64,000 bases of DNA from Adonisia turfae CCMR0081 (GCF_011009555.1 NZ_QXHD01000004.1:6054954-6118953); one strand, 5' to 3'; shown: positions 53,256 to 63,014, counted from the first letter of the stretch. The notes: generated from the sequence alone by a model not told the origin. Program-made: numbers and translations.

Positions 53256-53664
53256 TGCGCTTACCCTCTGTCGTACAACTGCGTCAAATTAGCGTTTGCG
53301 TTAGCAAAATCAATGATATCCCATTGTCTAAACAGCCCGGGCTCGTAGATATCACAGTCAAGCCTGCGCCAAATTCATGTAATAAAGGGATGCCCGGGCT
53401 TAACAAATGGATTATCGTTCTATATTGAAATTAAGTATAATTGCTCACGGTATTGGCTTACAAGTCAGTCTCAGGAATCTGCGTGAAGTTCTGACGAAGA
53501 TCCAGCATATATCGCTTTCCTGGAATCAATGTTGAAGTTTTAAGGATTGGTACCTAGTAAATTGCGCGAAATGGCGAACCCTGGTAGTTGGGTGTGTAGC
53601 CATTCTATAGATTCCTGGTATTATACGCCTGAAATATCTGTGTGTGGTGTGTGAGGTAAGTTTT
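53256..53664. other. Divergent promoter region between gap2 and murC
   Basis: This 409-bp gap contains GCCCGGGCT at 53335-53343 and again at 53392-53400, plus AT-rich flanks. It must hold the gap2 and murC promoters. Confidence 0.5.
53335..53400. promoter_or_regulatory. Two identical GCCCGGGC palindromes upstream of gap2
   Basis: The octamer GCCCGGGC followed by T occurs twice, 57 bp apart, about 80 and 137 bp upstream of gap2. The copies could be regulator sites. They could also pair with each other as a long-range hairpin. Confidence 0.4.
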
Positions 53665-55116
53665 ATGCCAATGGCAGTAGATTTTAATGGCAGACCATTA
53701 CACTTTATTGGTGTTGGTGGCATTGGTATGTCAGCTTTGGCCTATGTATTGGCCGAAAGGCAGTTACCAGTGTCTGGGTCTGACTGCCATTTAACTCACA
53801 TTACTCGGCGCTTGCAAGAGAAAGGTGTCCACATTTTTTGGAGTCAAGAAGCTGACAATATTGCTCAGGCAACCCAGACGCTAGCGGACGATACGCAGGT
53901 CTTGCCCCAAGTGGTTTGTTCTACGGCAATTAGTCCTAGTAACCCTGAATATAAGGCTGCTATGGATGCTGGCTGTCCTATGTTCCATCGCTCTGATATT
54001 TTGGCTGCCCTGATGAATGAAAGTCAGGGTATTGCGATCGCAGGCACCCATGGCAAAACCACCACTAGCAGCATGGTGGGGTATCTGCTGCTTAAGGCCG
54101 GCATCGATCCTTCTATCGTTATCGGAGGTGAGGTCGCGGCATGGCAGGGGAACGCCCATGTGGGGACCAGCGATTATATGGTGGCTGAAGCAGATGAGTC
54201 TGATGGCTCCTTAGTGAAACTGTCAGCTGAAATTGGTGTTATCACTAACATTGAACTAGATCATCCGGATCACTACAGCACTCTGGATGAGGTAGTAGGC
54301 ATTTTCAAACACTTTGCACATCAGTGCGATGTGGTGATTGGTAGCGCTGATTGTGAGACGGTTATGAACCAGATTCAGCCTAACGTCACCTACAGTTTGC
54401 GGCCCGAGTCAGGGGCTGATTATATTGCCACAGATATTTGTGAAACATCGCAAGGGACAACGGCGGAGATTTGGGAAAGAGGCCAGCGTCTGGGGGAATT
54501 ACACCTGGCGATTTTAGGGCGTCATAACTTAAGTAATGCTTTGGCGGCAATTGCTGTGGCTCGCCGATTAGGGGTAGAGTTTGATGTGATCTCCACCATC
54601 ATGGCTACCTTTGAAGGTGCTAAGCGTCGCTTTGATCACCGTGGGTTTCACAACAACATATTGTTTATTGATGACTATGCCCACCATCCTAGTGAAATTA
54701 AGGTAACCCTGGCAGCGGCCAAAGTAAAAAGTACGGAGAGTCTAGAAGGTGTTAACCAACGCCTTGTAGTAGCTGTGTTTCAGCCCCATCGCTATAGCCG
54801 CATTACAACGCTACTGCAGGAGTTTTCAATGGCATTTGCCGAGGCAGACCAGGTGATTGTCACTGACATTTATAGTGCTGGAGAGAAAAATCCCTCGGGA
54901 ATTACGGGCGAAGATGTCACTAGTGCCATTGGTGAACACCATACCCAGGTAAGTTATGCAGCTACTCTAGATGACGTGAAAGCAAAGTTGGCGGCGTTGT
55001 TGCAGCCGGGCGATCTGGTTATTTTTCTAACGGCAGGTAATCTAAACCAGGTCATTCCAGATGTGATGGACTATCAAGCCAAGCAATCTGAAAAAACCGC
55101 CCTGACAAGTGTTTAG
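53665..55116 (+). CDS. murC: UDP-N-acetylmuramate-L-alanine ligase MurC
   Basis: From ATG 53665 (483 aa, preceded by GAGG) it has HFIGVGGIGMSALAYVLAER, the ATP-binding GTHGKTTTSSM (residues ~127-137), MVAEADESDGSLVKLSAEI, and LGRHNLSNALAAIAVARR. MurC adds L-Ala to UDP-MurNAc in peptidoglycan synthesis, in the cytoplasm. It begins the murC-murB-ybaB group: murB starts 76 bp later. Confidence 0.95.
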   Translation: MPMAVDFNGRPLHFIGVGGIGMSALAYVLAERQLPVSGSDCHLTHITRRLQEKGVHIFWSQEADNIAQATQTLADDTQVLPQVVCSTAISPSNPEYKAAMDAGCPMFHRSDILAALMNESQGIAIAGTHGKTTTSSMVGYLLLKAGIDPSIVIGGEVAAWQGNAHVGTSDYMVAEADESDGSLVKLSAEIGVITNIELDHPDHYSTLDEVVGIFKHFAHQCDVVIGSADCETVMNQIQPNVTYSLRPESGADYIATDICETSQGTTAEIWERGQRLGELHLAILGRHNLSNALAAIAVARRLGVEFDVISTIMATFEGAKRRFDHRGFHNNILFIDDYAHHPSEIKVTLAAAKVKSTESLEGVNQRLVVAVFQPHRYSRITTLLQEFSMAFAEADQVIVTDIYSAGEKNPSGITGEDVTSAIGEHHTQVSYAATLDDVKAKLAALLQPGDLVIFLTAGNLNQVIPDVMDYQAKQSEKTALTSV

Positions 55117-55192
55117 GACACAGCCAGCAATCATGTTGTGCCAAGATGAAAATTTCGGCTGGCAACAACTTCTCTAATCCGTATTTTTAGCA

Positions 55193-56104
55193 ATGGCCAT
55201 TGAAAAGCAACTTACGAGTACCGGCTGTATCGCTAAGGCCCAGTATCCCCTGGCAAGTCTGACCACATTTAAGGTGGGTGGGCCAGCGGAGTGGTTTGCT
55301 GCCCCCCGCAGTGTCAGCGAGCTACAGGCCTGTGTTCAGTGGGCAAATGCTGAAGGGTTACCCATTACTCGTCTGGGGGCTGGCTCCAACTTGCTGATTA
55401 GCGATCGCGGTTTACCCGGTCTGGTAATTTGTACCCGCTATCTGCGGCAAACTCAGTTTGATGAGGCAGGTCGAGTCACTGTCGCTGCCGGTATGCCCAT
55501 GGCCACATTAGCTTGGAAAGTGGCTAAACGCGGCTGGAGGGGGCTGGTGTGGACTGTAGGAATTCCAGGAACCGTTGGTGGAGCGGTTGTCATGAATGCG
55601 GGAGCCCATGGCAGTGATACCCAAGAAATTTTGGTGAGTACTCAGGTGTTAAATCCAGATGGCTCTCTAGAAACCCTGGTTCCTGAGCAGCTGCAGTTTC
55701 AATATCGAACCTCTGTTCTACAAGCCGATCCACGGATTGTGACCCAGGCCACGTTTCAACTACAGCCTGGCTATGAGCCAAAAGTAGTTCGGGCAGAGAC
55801 CTCTGCCGATCTAGAGCAGCGCCGATCCACCCAGCCTTATCATTTACCCAGCTGTGGCAGTGTATTTCGCAATCCTCAGCCCAAAAGTGCAGGCTGGCTG
55901 ATTGAACAATCAGGTCTGAAGGGATTCAAAGTGGGGCAAGCTCAAGTGGCAGAGCGGCATGCCAACTTTATTCTCAACTGTGGTGGTGCAACCGCTAGCG
56001 ATATTTTCAAGCTGATCCGACATATTCAGGGCATTGTAGATGACAAATGGTCTTTGCAACTAAGGCCTGAGGTGCAGATTCTAGGAGACTTTCAGGCTGT
56101 ATGA
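55193..56104 (+). CDS. murB: UDP-N-acetylenolpyruvoylglucosamine reductase MurB
   Basis: This 303-aa FAD enzyme has RLGAGSNLLISDRGLPGLVI, WTVGIPGTVGGAVVMNAGAHG, the catalytic Ser in CGSVFRNPQPKSAGWLIE, and QAQVAERHANFILN. It reduces the enolpyruvyl group to form UDP-MurNAc, the substrate of MurC. The ATG at 55193 follows the murC stop by 76 bp. It lacks the extra loop of longer E. coli-like MurB, as usual in cyanobacteria (type II). Confidence 0.95.
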   Translation: MAIEKQLTSTGCIAKAQYPLASLTTFKVGGPAEWFAAPRSVSELQACVQWANAEGLPITRLGAGSNLLISDRGLPGLVICTRYLRQTQFDEAGRVTVAAGMPMATLAWKVAKRGWRGLVWTVGIPGTVGGAVVMNAGAHGSDTQEILVSTQVLNPDGSLETLVPEQLQFQYRTSVLQADPRIVTQATFQLQPGYEPKVVRAETSADLEQRRSTQPYHLPSCGSVFRNPQPKSAGWLIEQSGLKGFKVGQAQVAERHANFILNCGGATASDIFKLIRHIQGIVDDKWSLQLRPEVQILGDFQAV

Positions 56105-56204
56105 GCCAATGGACAGTTGCCGATACTGTGTGAGTAGCGATTGCAATTCCTGCCAAGGCGACGTATAGTTTGACAGTTCATTTAGTAAAATCACGCCGCC
56201 AATT

Positions 56205-56549
56205 ATGAGCAAAGGGCAAGGTTTTGGCTTCGGTCTTGGAAAAATGAAAGAGCTGAGCGAAGCCTTTAAAAAGGCTCAGCAAGTTCAAGAGGGAGCTAAG
56301 AAACTCCAGGAAGAACTTGAACTAATGGAAATTGAAGGCCAGTCTGGCGGTGGCTTGGTTAAAGTTATCCTCAGTGGCAATCAGGAGCCCAAACGGGTTT
56401 CTATTTCCCCTGAAGCGATGAATGAAGGGGCAGAGGTTCTCTCTGACCTAGTATCAGCCGCTATGCGTGACGCTTATCTCAAATCTACAGAGACCATGCG
56501 TGAGCGTATGGAAGAGTTGACGGGTGGTTTACAGCTTCCAGGCCTCTAA
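56205..56549 (+). CDS. ybaB: YbaB/EbfC family nucleoid-associated protein
   Basis: This 114-aa protein has the YbaB pattern: LGKMKELSEAFKKAQQVQEG, LELMEIEGQSGGGLVKVIL and LVSAAMRDAYLKSTETMRER. It dimerises and binds DNA non-specifically. It lies 100 bp after murB, so it may share that transcript. A hairpin terminator follows. Confidence 0.9.
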   Translation: MSKGQGFGFGLGKMKELSEAFKKAQQVQEGAKKLQEELELMEIEGQSGGGLVKVILSGNQEPKRVSISPEAMNEGAEVLSDLVSAAMRDAYLKSTETMRERMEELTGGLQLPGL

Positions 56550-56577
56550 GTCCATAGAAATAGTTTTTGCCCAAAGG

Positions 56578-56607
56578 CGGCTAGCGTAATGATCGCTAGT
56601 CGTTTTT
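56578..56607 (+). terminator. Rho-independent terminator after ybaB
   Basis: CGGCTAGCG (56578-56586) pairs with CGCTAGTCG (56594-56602; one G-T wobble) and is followed by TTTTT. Confidence 0.85.
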
Positions 56608-56644
56608 GTATAGCCAATTTCTCTACGTTCATCGAGTTTCTGCC

Positions 56645-57112
56645 ATGACGACCCGACTCTTATTTGTCTGCCTAGGCAATATCTGCCGATCTCCATCAGC
56701 AGAAAACATCATGAACCACCTGTTGGAGCAACGAGGTTTGCAATCGAAGGTGGTTTGTGATTCTGCAGGAACATCGAGCTATCACATCGGCAGCTCTCCA
56801 GATAGCCGTATGACAGCTGCTGCTAAAAAGCGCGGCATTAAACTAGTCGGTCGGGCAAGACAGTTTACAGTGTCTGACCTGGATCAATTTGATCTGGTGC
56901 TAGCCATGGACGACAGTAACTATCGCGATATTTTGGCCCTTGACCCGTCTGGGAAATACGCGCACAAAGTAAAGCGTATGTGCGATTTTTGCCAGACACA
57001 TTCTGACCGGGAAGTGCCTGACCCCTATTATGGTGGGTCAGATGGGTTTGACTATGTGATTAATTTATTGATGGATGCCTGTGATGGCCTGCTGCGAGAG
57101 TTGAATATGTAG
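56645..57112 (+). CDS. Low-molecular-weight protein tyrosine phosphatase
   Basis: From ATG 56645 (155 aa) it has the LMW-PTP signature LLFVCLGNICRSPSAENIM with the Cys-x5-Arg loop, and the general-acid Asp in REVPDPYYGGSDGFDY. It removes phosphate from tyrosine residues, as in partners of bacterial tyrosine kinases. The in-frame ATG at 56606 lies within the terminator of ybaB, so it is not chosen. Confidence 0.9.
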   Translation: MTTRLLFVCLGNICRSPSAENIMNHLLEQRGLQSKVVCDSAGTSSYHIGSSPDSRMTAAAKKRGIKLVGRARQFTVSDLDQFDLVLAMDDSNYRDILALDPSGKYAHKVKRMCDFCQTHSDREVPDPYYGGSDGFDYVINLLMDACDGLLRELNM

Positions 57113-57118
57113 TAGCTG

Positions 57119-57649
57119 CTAATCGACTTTGAAGACAAAGTCGTAGCTTTTATAGAGGCCTTGCTCGTAATTGACGACAAACCAGGTGTCTGGGTCAAAC
57201 TCTAAGGGATAGGCCTCGCTTTGCTTGCTTTGATTTGCTTTAGACAATGTGCAATAGGGGCTAGAAATGGTTTCATGGACGATTGTCTGGGCTGAATCTT
57301 GGGCAATCACTAAAAATTTAGTTAATTGGCCACGGGAAAGACGCTGGTCGGCATTTACGACTGTCTCGCATGTTTGAGTCGCCTTGGTGCGATTCAGATA
57401 CCATGGCTGCACAGACTGTGACTGGGTAGGCTGAGTAGAGATCGGCATGGAAATGCGCGACCATATATCTTGGGGAATAAGTGCTAAGGTCGCTAGTGCA
57501 ATGCTGCCAAATAGCCAATTGGGTCGCTGCGATGACCGGGATGAACGTGCTTTGACGTAATAACCTGCGGGGTGTCTTTCATGACGTCTTTGGGGCCGTC
57601 TTTGGGGTGCTGGACGACGGCGTGGTGTATACAGATCAGACCGAGACAT
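57119..57649 (-). CDS. Conserved cyanobacterial hypothetical membrane protein, 176 aa
   Basis: The N-terminus is very basic (RRRPAPQRRPQRRHERHPAG), then a short membrane helix (WLFGSIALATLALIPQDIW) leads to an extracytoplasmic, strand-rich domain (QTCETVVNADQRLSRGQLTK, then FLVIAQDSAQTIVHETISSP and DTWFVVNYEQGLYKSYDFVF) with two Cys. I do not recognise a family. It is convergent with the phosphatase gene and divergent from the photolyase gene. Confidence 0.6.
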   Translation of the reverse strand: MSRSDLYTPRRRPAPQRRPQRRHERHPAGYYVKARSSRSSQRPNWLFGSIALATLALIPQDIWSRISMPISTQPTQSQSVQPWYLNRTKATQTCETVVNADQRLSRGQLTKFLVIAQDSAQTIVHETISSPYCTLSKANQSKQSEAYPLEFDPDTWFVVNYEQGLYKSYDFVFKVD

Positions 57650-57808
57650 AGGACAAACGTTCTAATGGTTGTGACATCAATAATAGTACATTTGAACTAA
57701 AAAGAGGCTAGTCTAGGGCCATAAAACAAAAAAGTTTTTATCATTTAGGCAGCGAATTATAGCGAGCACCAAAGGTATGGATGTAATCTGCTGGGCTAGG
57801 AGGCGCTG

Positions 57809-59449
57809 ATGAATCGGACGCTAGTGTGGTTTCGTCGTGACCTGCGGATATATGACCATGAGCCCCTTTATCGAGCCGCACGTCGTGGCGCAGTCATACC
57901 GGTGTTTGTGTTTGATCGTGCGTTGCTAAAGCATCCAGAAACGGGGGCTGCTCGAGTCGCTTTTATGGTGGACTGTTTGCGTCATCTGCATCAGGATTTG
58001 CGCCATCTTGGGGGGCGCTTAATTTTGCGTAGTGGTAACCCAGTGGATGTGTTGCCCCGTCTGATTAGGGAAACTCAGGCTGAGGGCATTTATAGCTATA
58101 CCGACTGTGAGCGCATCTATGGTCGAGTTCGCGATGCCAATCTCCATAGAGTGCTAGCCGCTCAGCAGATGAAAATTCGCTGGTTTGAACCACCTGCTAG
58201 CCGGTCAGAGTTGATGGCCTATCCTCGGTACCGTCAATGGTGGTACCAAGAGATGGCAATGCCATTGGTGCCTGCGCCATCTTGGGTAGAGGTGCCTGCT
58301 GAAGTGGTCAGTGATGAGCTGCCTGATCTAGAACAGCTGGGGCATAGTTTGGATGATAAGCCGATTCCCATAGGCAGTACTCAGGCAGCGCGACGGCAAC
58401 TACAGCAGTTTTTAGCCGAGAAAGCCGATCGCTACTATTGGCAACTGTCTTACCCCAGTGCGGAAATTACAACGGGGCTAAGCCCGCATATCAAGTTTGG
58501 GGTAATTTCTGTCCGGGAGTGTGTACAGACTATTCAACGGGCTGATGACCGGGGTGACCGCCGTATTCAACGTAGCTACCATCAGCTGATTTCTCGATTG
58601 CGTTGGGGAAATGGGTTTACCCAGCGTTTTCGCTATCTGCCTCAATTGGAGCTGCGATCGCTATACAAAATTTTTGACGATGACGGCTGGGACTTCGACG
58701 AGGACCTTTACCAGGCTTGGCAGCATGGGCAGACCGGATTTCCCATGGTGGATGCGGCGGCGCGCTGTTTGCAGGCCACTGGTGGGTATTTATCCCTCAA
58801 TTTTCGATCGCGGGCTATTTATTCCAGTTTTCTCAGCAATCTGCTGGGCATGGACTGGCGTTATGGAGCGTTGCACTTTATGCGTCACCTAATTGATGGT
58901 GACTGCCCGATTGACCATTATCAGTGGGCTATGCAGTCGGGCGTGACCCACTGTGTGGATAAGACCTGGACGCGTATTTATAACCCTCAGCAGGTGGCCG
59001 TTGACCGCTGTGATCCAGAAGGGCTGTTTATTAAGCACTGGGTGCCAGAACTGGCCCACTTACCCCCAGAACAGCTAGGGACACCGCCGCCCACCAAGGG
59101 ATATCCAGAGCCAATTTTGGACTATCGGCAAACGAGATCTCGCCGTGTACAACAATTAGAACAACAACGGGAAAAATTCTTACACAGCGATAATGTTGTG
59201 CCCTATTTAGGGCGTATGCCCAAAAATGTGATGCCTTTTGGCGTTGAACGCTACCCTAGTGAGACAGATTGGGCCGCTACTGAGGCCCCCAACCTGTTCC
59301 CGACCGCACTAGAGTTAGACAATTTGGACGCTCAGCAGTGTAGTGATTTACGTACATGGTTTGTCGCCCATGGGAACATTGCATCCCCTAAAAAACGTAA
59401 ACAAAAATCGTCGGATTCGCCGGATTTACAACAGCTACGCCTACTCTAG
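57809..59449 (+). CDS. Photolyase/cryptochrome-family protein (divergent)
   Basis: This 546-aa protein has an N-terminal antenna domain (LVWFRRDLRIYDHEPLYRAA) and a C-terminal FAD domain (FPMVDAAARCLQATGGYLSL, then GALHFMRHLIDGDCPIDHYQ, WTRIYNPQQVAVDRCDPEGL, FIKHWVPELAHL). The usual MHNR(L/M)R and NGGWQW-type signatures of CPD photolyase are replaced by LSLNFRS and IDHYQWAMQSG. It is a DNA repair or blue-light protein of the photolyase superfamily, but the exact class is open. Confidence 0.8.
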   Translation: MNRTLVWFRRDLRIYDHEPLYRAARRGAVIPVFVFDRALLKHPETGAARVAFMVDCLRHLHQDLRHLGGRLILRSGNPVDVLPRLIRETQAEGIYSYTDCERIYGRVRDANLHRVLAAQQMKIRWFEPPASRSELMAYPRYRQWWYQEMAMPLVPAPSWVEVPAEVVSDELPDLEQLGHSLDDKPIPIGSTQAARRQLQQFLAEKADRYYWQLSYPSAEITTGLSPHIKFGVISVRECVQTIQRADDRGDRRIQRSYHQLISRLRWGNGFTQRFRYLPQLELRSLYKIFDDDGWDFDEDLYQAWQHGQTGFPMVDAAARCLQATGGYLSLNFRSRAIYSSFLSNLLGMDWRYGALHFMRHLIDGDCPIDHYQWAMQSGVTHCVDKTWTRIYNPQQVAVDRCDPEGLFIKHWVPELAHLPPEQLGTPPPTKGYPEPILDYRQTRSRRVQQLEQQREKFLHSDNVVPYLGRMPKNVMPFGVERYPSETDWAATEAPNLFPTALELDNLDAQQCSDLRTWFVAHGNIASPKKRKQKSSDSPDLQQLRLL

Positions 59450-59547
59450 ATCTAGCTACAGTGCTTATATAGCTGCGAGCGCCAGGAAAGTAGCGTATGC
59501 TTGATAACTTAACAACTGATGGTTGCAATTAATTGCAAACCTAAGCC

Positions 59548-61146
59548 GTGGTTAGTTCTCGTTCAATTGCAGTCATTAAAAGGCGATTGCAGATTTTGTT
59601 GGTTGTCTGTCTGTTGGTGGGCATTACATTGCGCTGCACTAATGCCGCCCACAAAGTTTACTGGCATGACGAAGTATACACAACAATTCGAGTATTAGGC
59701 CACTCAGGCAAAGCGCTTGAAAAGCAAGTGACTCAAGCGCCTGTAATATCAGCATCTGAGCTACAGGAACTGCAGCAATTTCCTCAGCCCAGACGTTGGG
59801 GCGATACCTGGTCTGCTCTGGTCAGCCACCCAGAACATCCACCCTTGTTTTATCTGTTAGAACGCTTGTGGGTAGGAGTTTTATCACCTTCCATAACATC
59901 GTTTCGAGCATTGGCTATTGTATTTGGTTTAGCCTTATTGCCGTTAACCTACTGGCTTTGTCAGCAACTTTGGCAAGATCACTGGGCTGGCCTAATTGCC
60001 ACCTGTCTCATGGCGCTGTCACCCGTACAGCTACTCTACGCTCAAGAGGCTCGAGAATATAGTCTGTGGGCTTGTTTGATTTTAGTGGCCAACGGCTTTT
60101 TAATCAGAGCAATGCGTTCTTCTGGCCGATACTCCAGCAGTGCTATCGTGGTCCGTTCTTCCTTGGCAACGGTTGTACGTCCGTGGGGGTTTTACGGTCT
60201 CAGTGTTGCATTGATGTTATACACGACGCTGTTGAGTATTTTGGTGATAGTAGCCCACAGCTTGTATGTGTTGATCAGTGGTTCACGACAACATTGGCAA
60301 CGGTTTGCGATCGCTCTTGGTGGAGCATTTTTAGCCTTTATTCCTTGGCTATTGGTCATATTGAGTAACAGGGCCAAGTTAGAGTCAGCAACTGAATGGA
60401 CCTCGTTTCGACAACCGTTAGGCCAGCTAATCAAATTGTGGGGACTGCATCTCAGCTCAGCAGTGATTGATCTGGGGTTGCCGCTGGAACATTCGTACAC
60501 TTACTGGGTGCCCCCTATTGTGTTGGCATTGTTGTTGATGGCTCTATGGCAGTTGCTGTTGGTGACTCCGCCCCCTACAATGGCCTTCTGCATAATGACC
60601 CTGATGTTGCCTGCTTTAGGGTTGATTTTGCCTGATTTGATTAATGGTGGGCAGTTATCTATCAGTACCCGATACTTTATGCCATCCTTGCTGATGGTGA
60701 CGTTAATATTGGCAGGTTGGTTACGACAGCTGATGTTGTCTGACCGGGGACTATATCGGTTTTGGGGGCAGGGTATTTTAGTCCTGTTGTTGGTTATGGG
60801 ATTAGTCTCTAACACCCTCAGTGCAGCATCCTTTACCTGGTGGAATAAGAATATTAATTATCACGGTAATGTGATGGGAGAGGTTATTCGGCAAACTACA
60901 AAACCCTTGGTAATTGCTGAATTGGGATCGACGGGGTTAGGCAGCATGATTTCATTGAGTTATGCAGTGACGCCTGAAACTGACTTTGTTTTGTTTAAAC
61001 CTGGTCAGCTACCTGACATTCCAGCAGGATATAGTGATTATTTTGTTCCCTATGCAACCGGGGAATTGTTAGATGCGATCGCATCTAAAACTGGCCGTTC
61101 TCCCGTACTAGCTGGAGGAGACTATCCTTTGTGGCGACTAGAATAG
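59548..61146 (+). CDS. Membrane glycosyltransferase, GT39/ArnT-like
   Basis: This 532-aa protein uses GTG 59548. It begins with a membrane helix (RLQILLVVCLLVGITLRCTN), then an Asp-Glu pair in VYWHDEVYTTIRVLGHSG, as in GT-C enzymes (PMT/ArnT/GT83) that use a lipid-linked sugar donor. About nine or ten further helices follow (LLPLTYWLCQQLWQDHWAGL, VALMLYTTLLSILVIVAHSL, TLILAGWLRQL). It should glycosylate something outside the membrane. Acceptor unknown. Confidence 0.85.
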   Translation: MVSSRSIAVIKRRLQILLVVCLLVGITLRCTNAAHKVYWHDEVYTTIRVLGHSGKALEKQVTQAPVISASELQELQQFPQPRRWGDTWSALVSHPEHPPLFYLLERLWVGVLSPSITSFRALAIVFGLALLPLTYWLCQQLWQDHWAGLIATCLMALSPVQLLYAQEAREYSLWACLILVANGFLIRAMRSSGRYSSSAIVVRSSLATVVRPWGFYGLSVALMLYTTLLSILVIVAHSLYVLISGSRQHWQRFAIALGGAFLAFIPWLLVILSNRAKLESATEWTSFRQPLGQLIKLWGLHLSSAVIDLGLPLEHSYTYWVPPIVLALLLMALWQLLLVTPPPTMAFCIMTLMLPALGLILPDLINGGQLSISTRYFMPSLLMVTLILAGWLRQLMLSDRGLYRFWGQGILVLLLVMGLVSNTLSAASFTWWNKNINYHGNVMGEVIRQTTKPLVIAELGSTGLGSMISLSYAVTPETDFVLFKPGQLPDIPAGYSDYFVPYATGELLDAIASKTGRSPVLAGGDYPLWRLE

Positions 61147-61848
61147 TTTTGTGGCTACTTTATTCTCAAACCGTAGCTATGAAAATAAACATCTTTTAGA
61201 TAAGAGAATGTGAGGTTTCAAATAAGAGTTGAGTCTTAGCTGCTTCAAAAACAGGAATGGCAATTCTCTAATCACTGACACCACCAGAGAGTATTCATAT
61301 CGATCGATACCTACTGTGTAGATGGTCTAACTCAATAAATGTTCCCCTTAGATCTTCTAGCGTCGATCCTCTAGTGCCTAAATAAAGCTACTCGGTGCTG
61401 ATGCGAAATCCTGCCTGATAGTGTCCGGTGCCCGGTGCAGTGTCCGGTGCCCGGTATCAATGAATTCGGATTGGGGATTACTTATGCCGAGTAACTTTTA
61501 AAGCTTCTTTTTGGAACAAATAAAAGGATAGATGCTGTGTTTAAATAGCTCTTTAAAGGTTGTTTGAATTGGAACAATAATTCTTGATTTGTATGCCTTG
61601 AATTTGATAAAGAGATGGCAAAAATTCTACTAACTTTTGGTGAAAAGCACTGCTTATAGGGATTAAGTAGATTACTTTGAATAGAAGGTAATAGCAAGCT
61701 GTTTTATCTTATCCTCAAGATGAATTGTTTTGCTGACAGTTGATGCATAGCAACAATGAGAGATAGAACTATCTTCTAATTGAGCTAACGCTCAATAGTC
61801 TGAGTGAGGTATCTGAGGAATTATTCTACGTAGCAAAGATTATCTAAT
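61147..61848. other. Gene-poor intergenic region, 702 bp
   Basis: No convincing open frame on either strand. It contains the 19-bp tandem GTGTCCGGTGCCCGGTGCA (61421-61457) and AT-rich flanks. A promoter for the downstream gene may lie near its right end. Confidence 0.5.
61421..61457. repeat. 19-bp tandem repeat
   Basis: GTGTCCGGTGCCCGGTGCA (61421-61439) is followed immediately by GTGTCCGGTGCCCGGTATC. Such CGGTGCCCGGTG repeats are common short tandem repeats in cyanobacteria. Confidence 0.7.
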
Positions 61849-62952
61849 ATGCTAAATAGCTCTCATCGCTCCCAGGTAGAAACAGTTAGCCATTTAGGTG
61901 ATGTTTGGGCCGCACGTTATCGCCCTGATTTTTCTGCGTTAGAAGCCAGTGCAAGATCTTTGATTATTGGAGAGATATATCAATCATTGCAAGCACCGGG
62001 CTGTAGAAAAGTATCGGAAAAACTAAATGACCAAAGGGTTGTGGAGTCATGCAAGCTTGCTGCGGTCAGAGCTAAAGACTTCTATGTCCAGTTTGATGAC
62101 TTAGACTTGCAGGAGATTACAAGCCTGGCTAGACTAGCGAGCTGTGTTTACCGGCAATTGCTGGAGTTTTATCAAGCCTATCCAGCTGTACTAACGGTCT
62201 CAGAGTGGGAATTAGAGCATTTTCCATTAGATCGTTTGGGCCAACTTTTTAAGGTGCCTAATCTGAGTGAACTGTCGTGTATTTTAGAGCCGCTTCTCGA
62301 TCGATTTGGGGCTCAGAGCATTCGCTCAGATGGTGGGAAGAATTTGGGGTTTATGACAACACAGATAAACTTGACGAATACGTTGCTATTGCAAGATTTA
62401 GACCCGGTAGAGCAAGCTTTGATGAGTCCTTACCTTCACTTTTTAGAGGACCACATTGCTGTGCCATGGCGCAGGCTATGTGTTGCCGCAGGAAACCATA
62501 GGGTAGGCGGACCTGTGTTTGGGGTGGTTGAACGCATGTTGCCCATGATTTCTGACATTTCCAGGGCAACGTATACACCATGGAGTCAGGACTTTCCCTA
62601 TTATTGTGGCCGTAGAGGTCGCCTGGATAATCCCGATGTGAGGCATTCTTCGCTGCGGGATTTCAACATGTTTCAGGTCTATCTATGGCTTAGCTTTTTG
62701 CAGAGCAATTCAAAAGTAATTGTAGAGGAGTTGGTACCTCTGTGTCGGGTGGTATATGGTCAAATCGGCATTTCTTGGGAAATGACAATGCAAGGAACAA
62801 AGCTGCTAATAGATAAGCTGCTGAGTTGTTTAGAGCCCCATGAACTTAGTTTGGTGAGCCCATTTGCATCCAATATGATCAATGCATTTATCGATAGTAG
62901 TGCTGTGGATGTTACACCTATCAGCGCGCTGCGTTATCCACTGTTTAGGTGA
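61849..62952 (+). CDS. Hypothetical protein, 367 aa
   Basis: I do not recognise this protein. It is soluble and mostly helical, with VSHLGDVWAARYRPDFSALE and FYVQFDDLDLQEITSLARLA in the first third, and DHIAVPWRRLCVAAGNHRVG and FPYYCGRRGRLDNPDVRHSS later. There is no membrane span, signal peptide or clear catalytic motif. The composition is ordinary and the frame is long, so it is very likely real. It stands alone between gene-poor regions. Confidence 0.65.
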   Translation: MLNSSHRSQVETVSHLGDVWAARYRPDFSALEASARSLIIGEIYQSLQAPGCRKVSEKLNDQRVVESCKLAAVRAKDFYVQFDDLDLQEITSLARLASCVYRQLLEFYQAYPAVLTVSEWELEHFPLDRLGQLFKVPNLSELSCILEPLLDRFGAQSIRSDGGKNLGFMTTQINLTNTLLLQDLDPVEQALMSPYLHFLEDHIAVPWRRLCVAAGNHRVGGPVFGVVERMLPMISDISRATYTPWSQDFPYYCGRRGRLDNPDVRHSSLRDFNMFQVYLWLSFLQSNSKVIVEELVPLCRVVYGQIGISWEMTMQGTKLLIDKLLSCLEPHELSLVSPFASNMINAFIDSSAVDVTPISALRYPLFR

Positions 62953-62964
62953 TGCTGGTTTCAG

Positions 62965-63014
62965 TTCTTGGTGCTCTTAGTTCTCGGTGCTTAGTTCCTG
63001 GTGCTTAGTTTTGA
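62965..63014. repeat. 14-bp tandem repeat
   Basis: TTCTTGGTGCTCTTAG, TTCTCGGTGCTTAG and TTCCTGGTGCTTAG follow one another (62965-63008), then a partial copy. It is a short tandem repeat just after the 367-aa gene. Confidence 0.7.
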
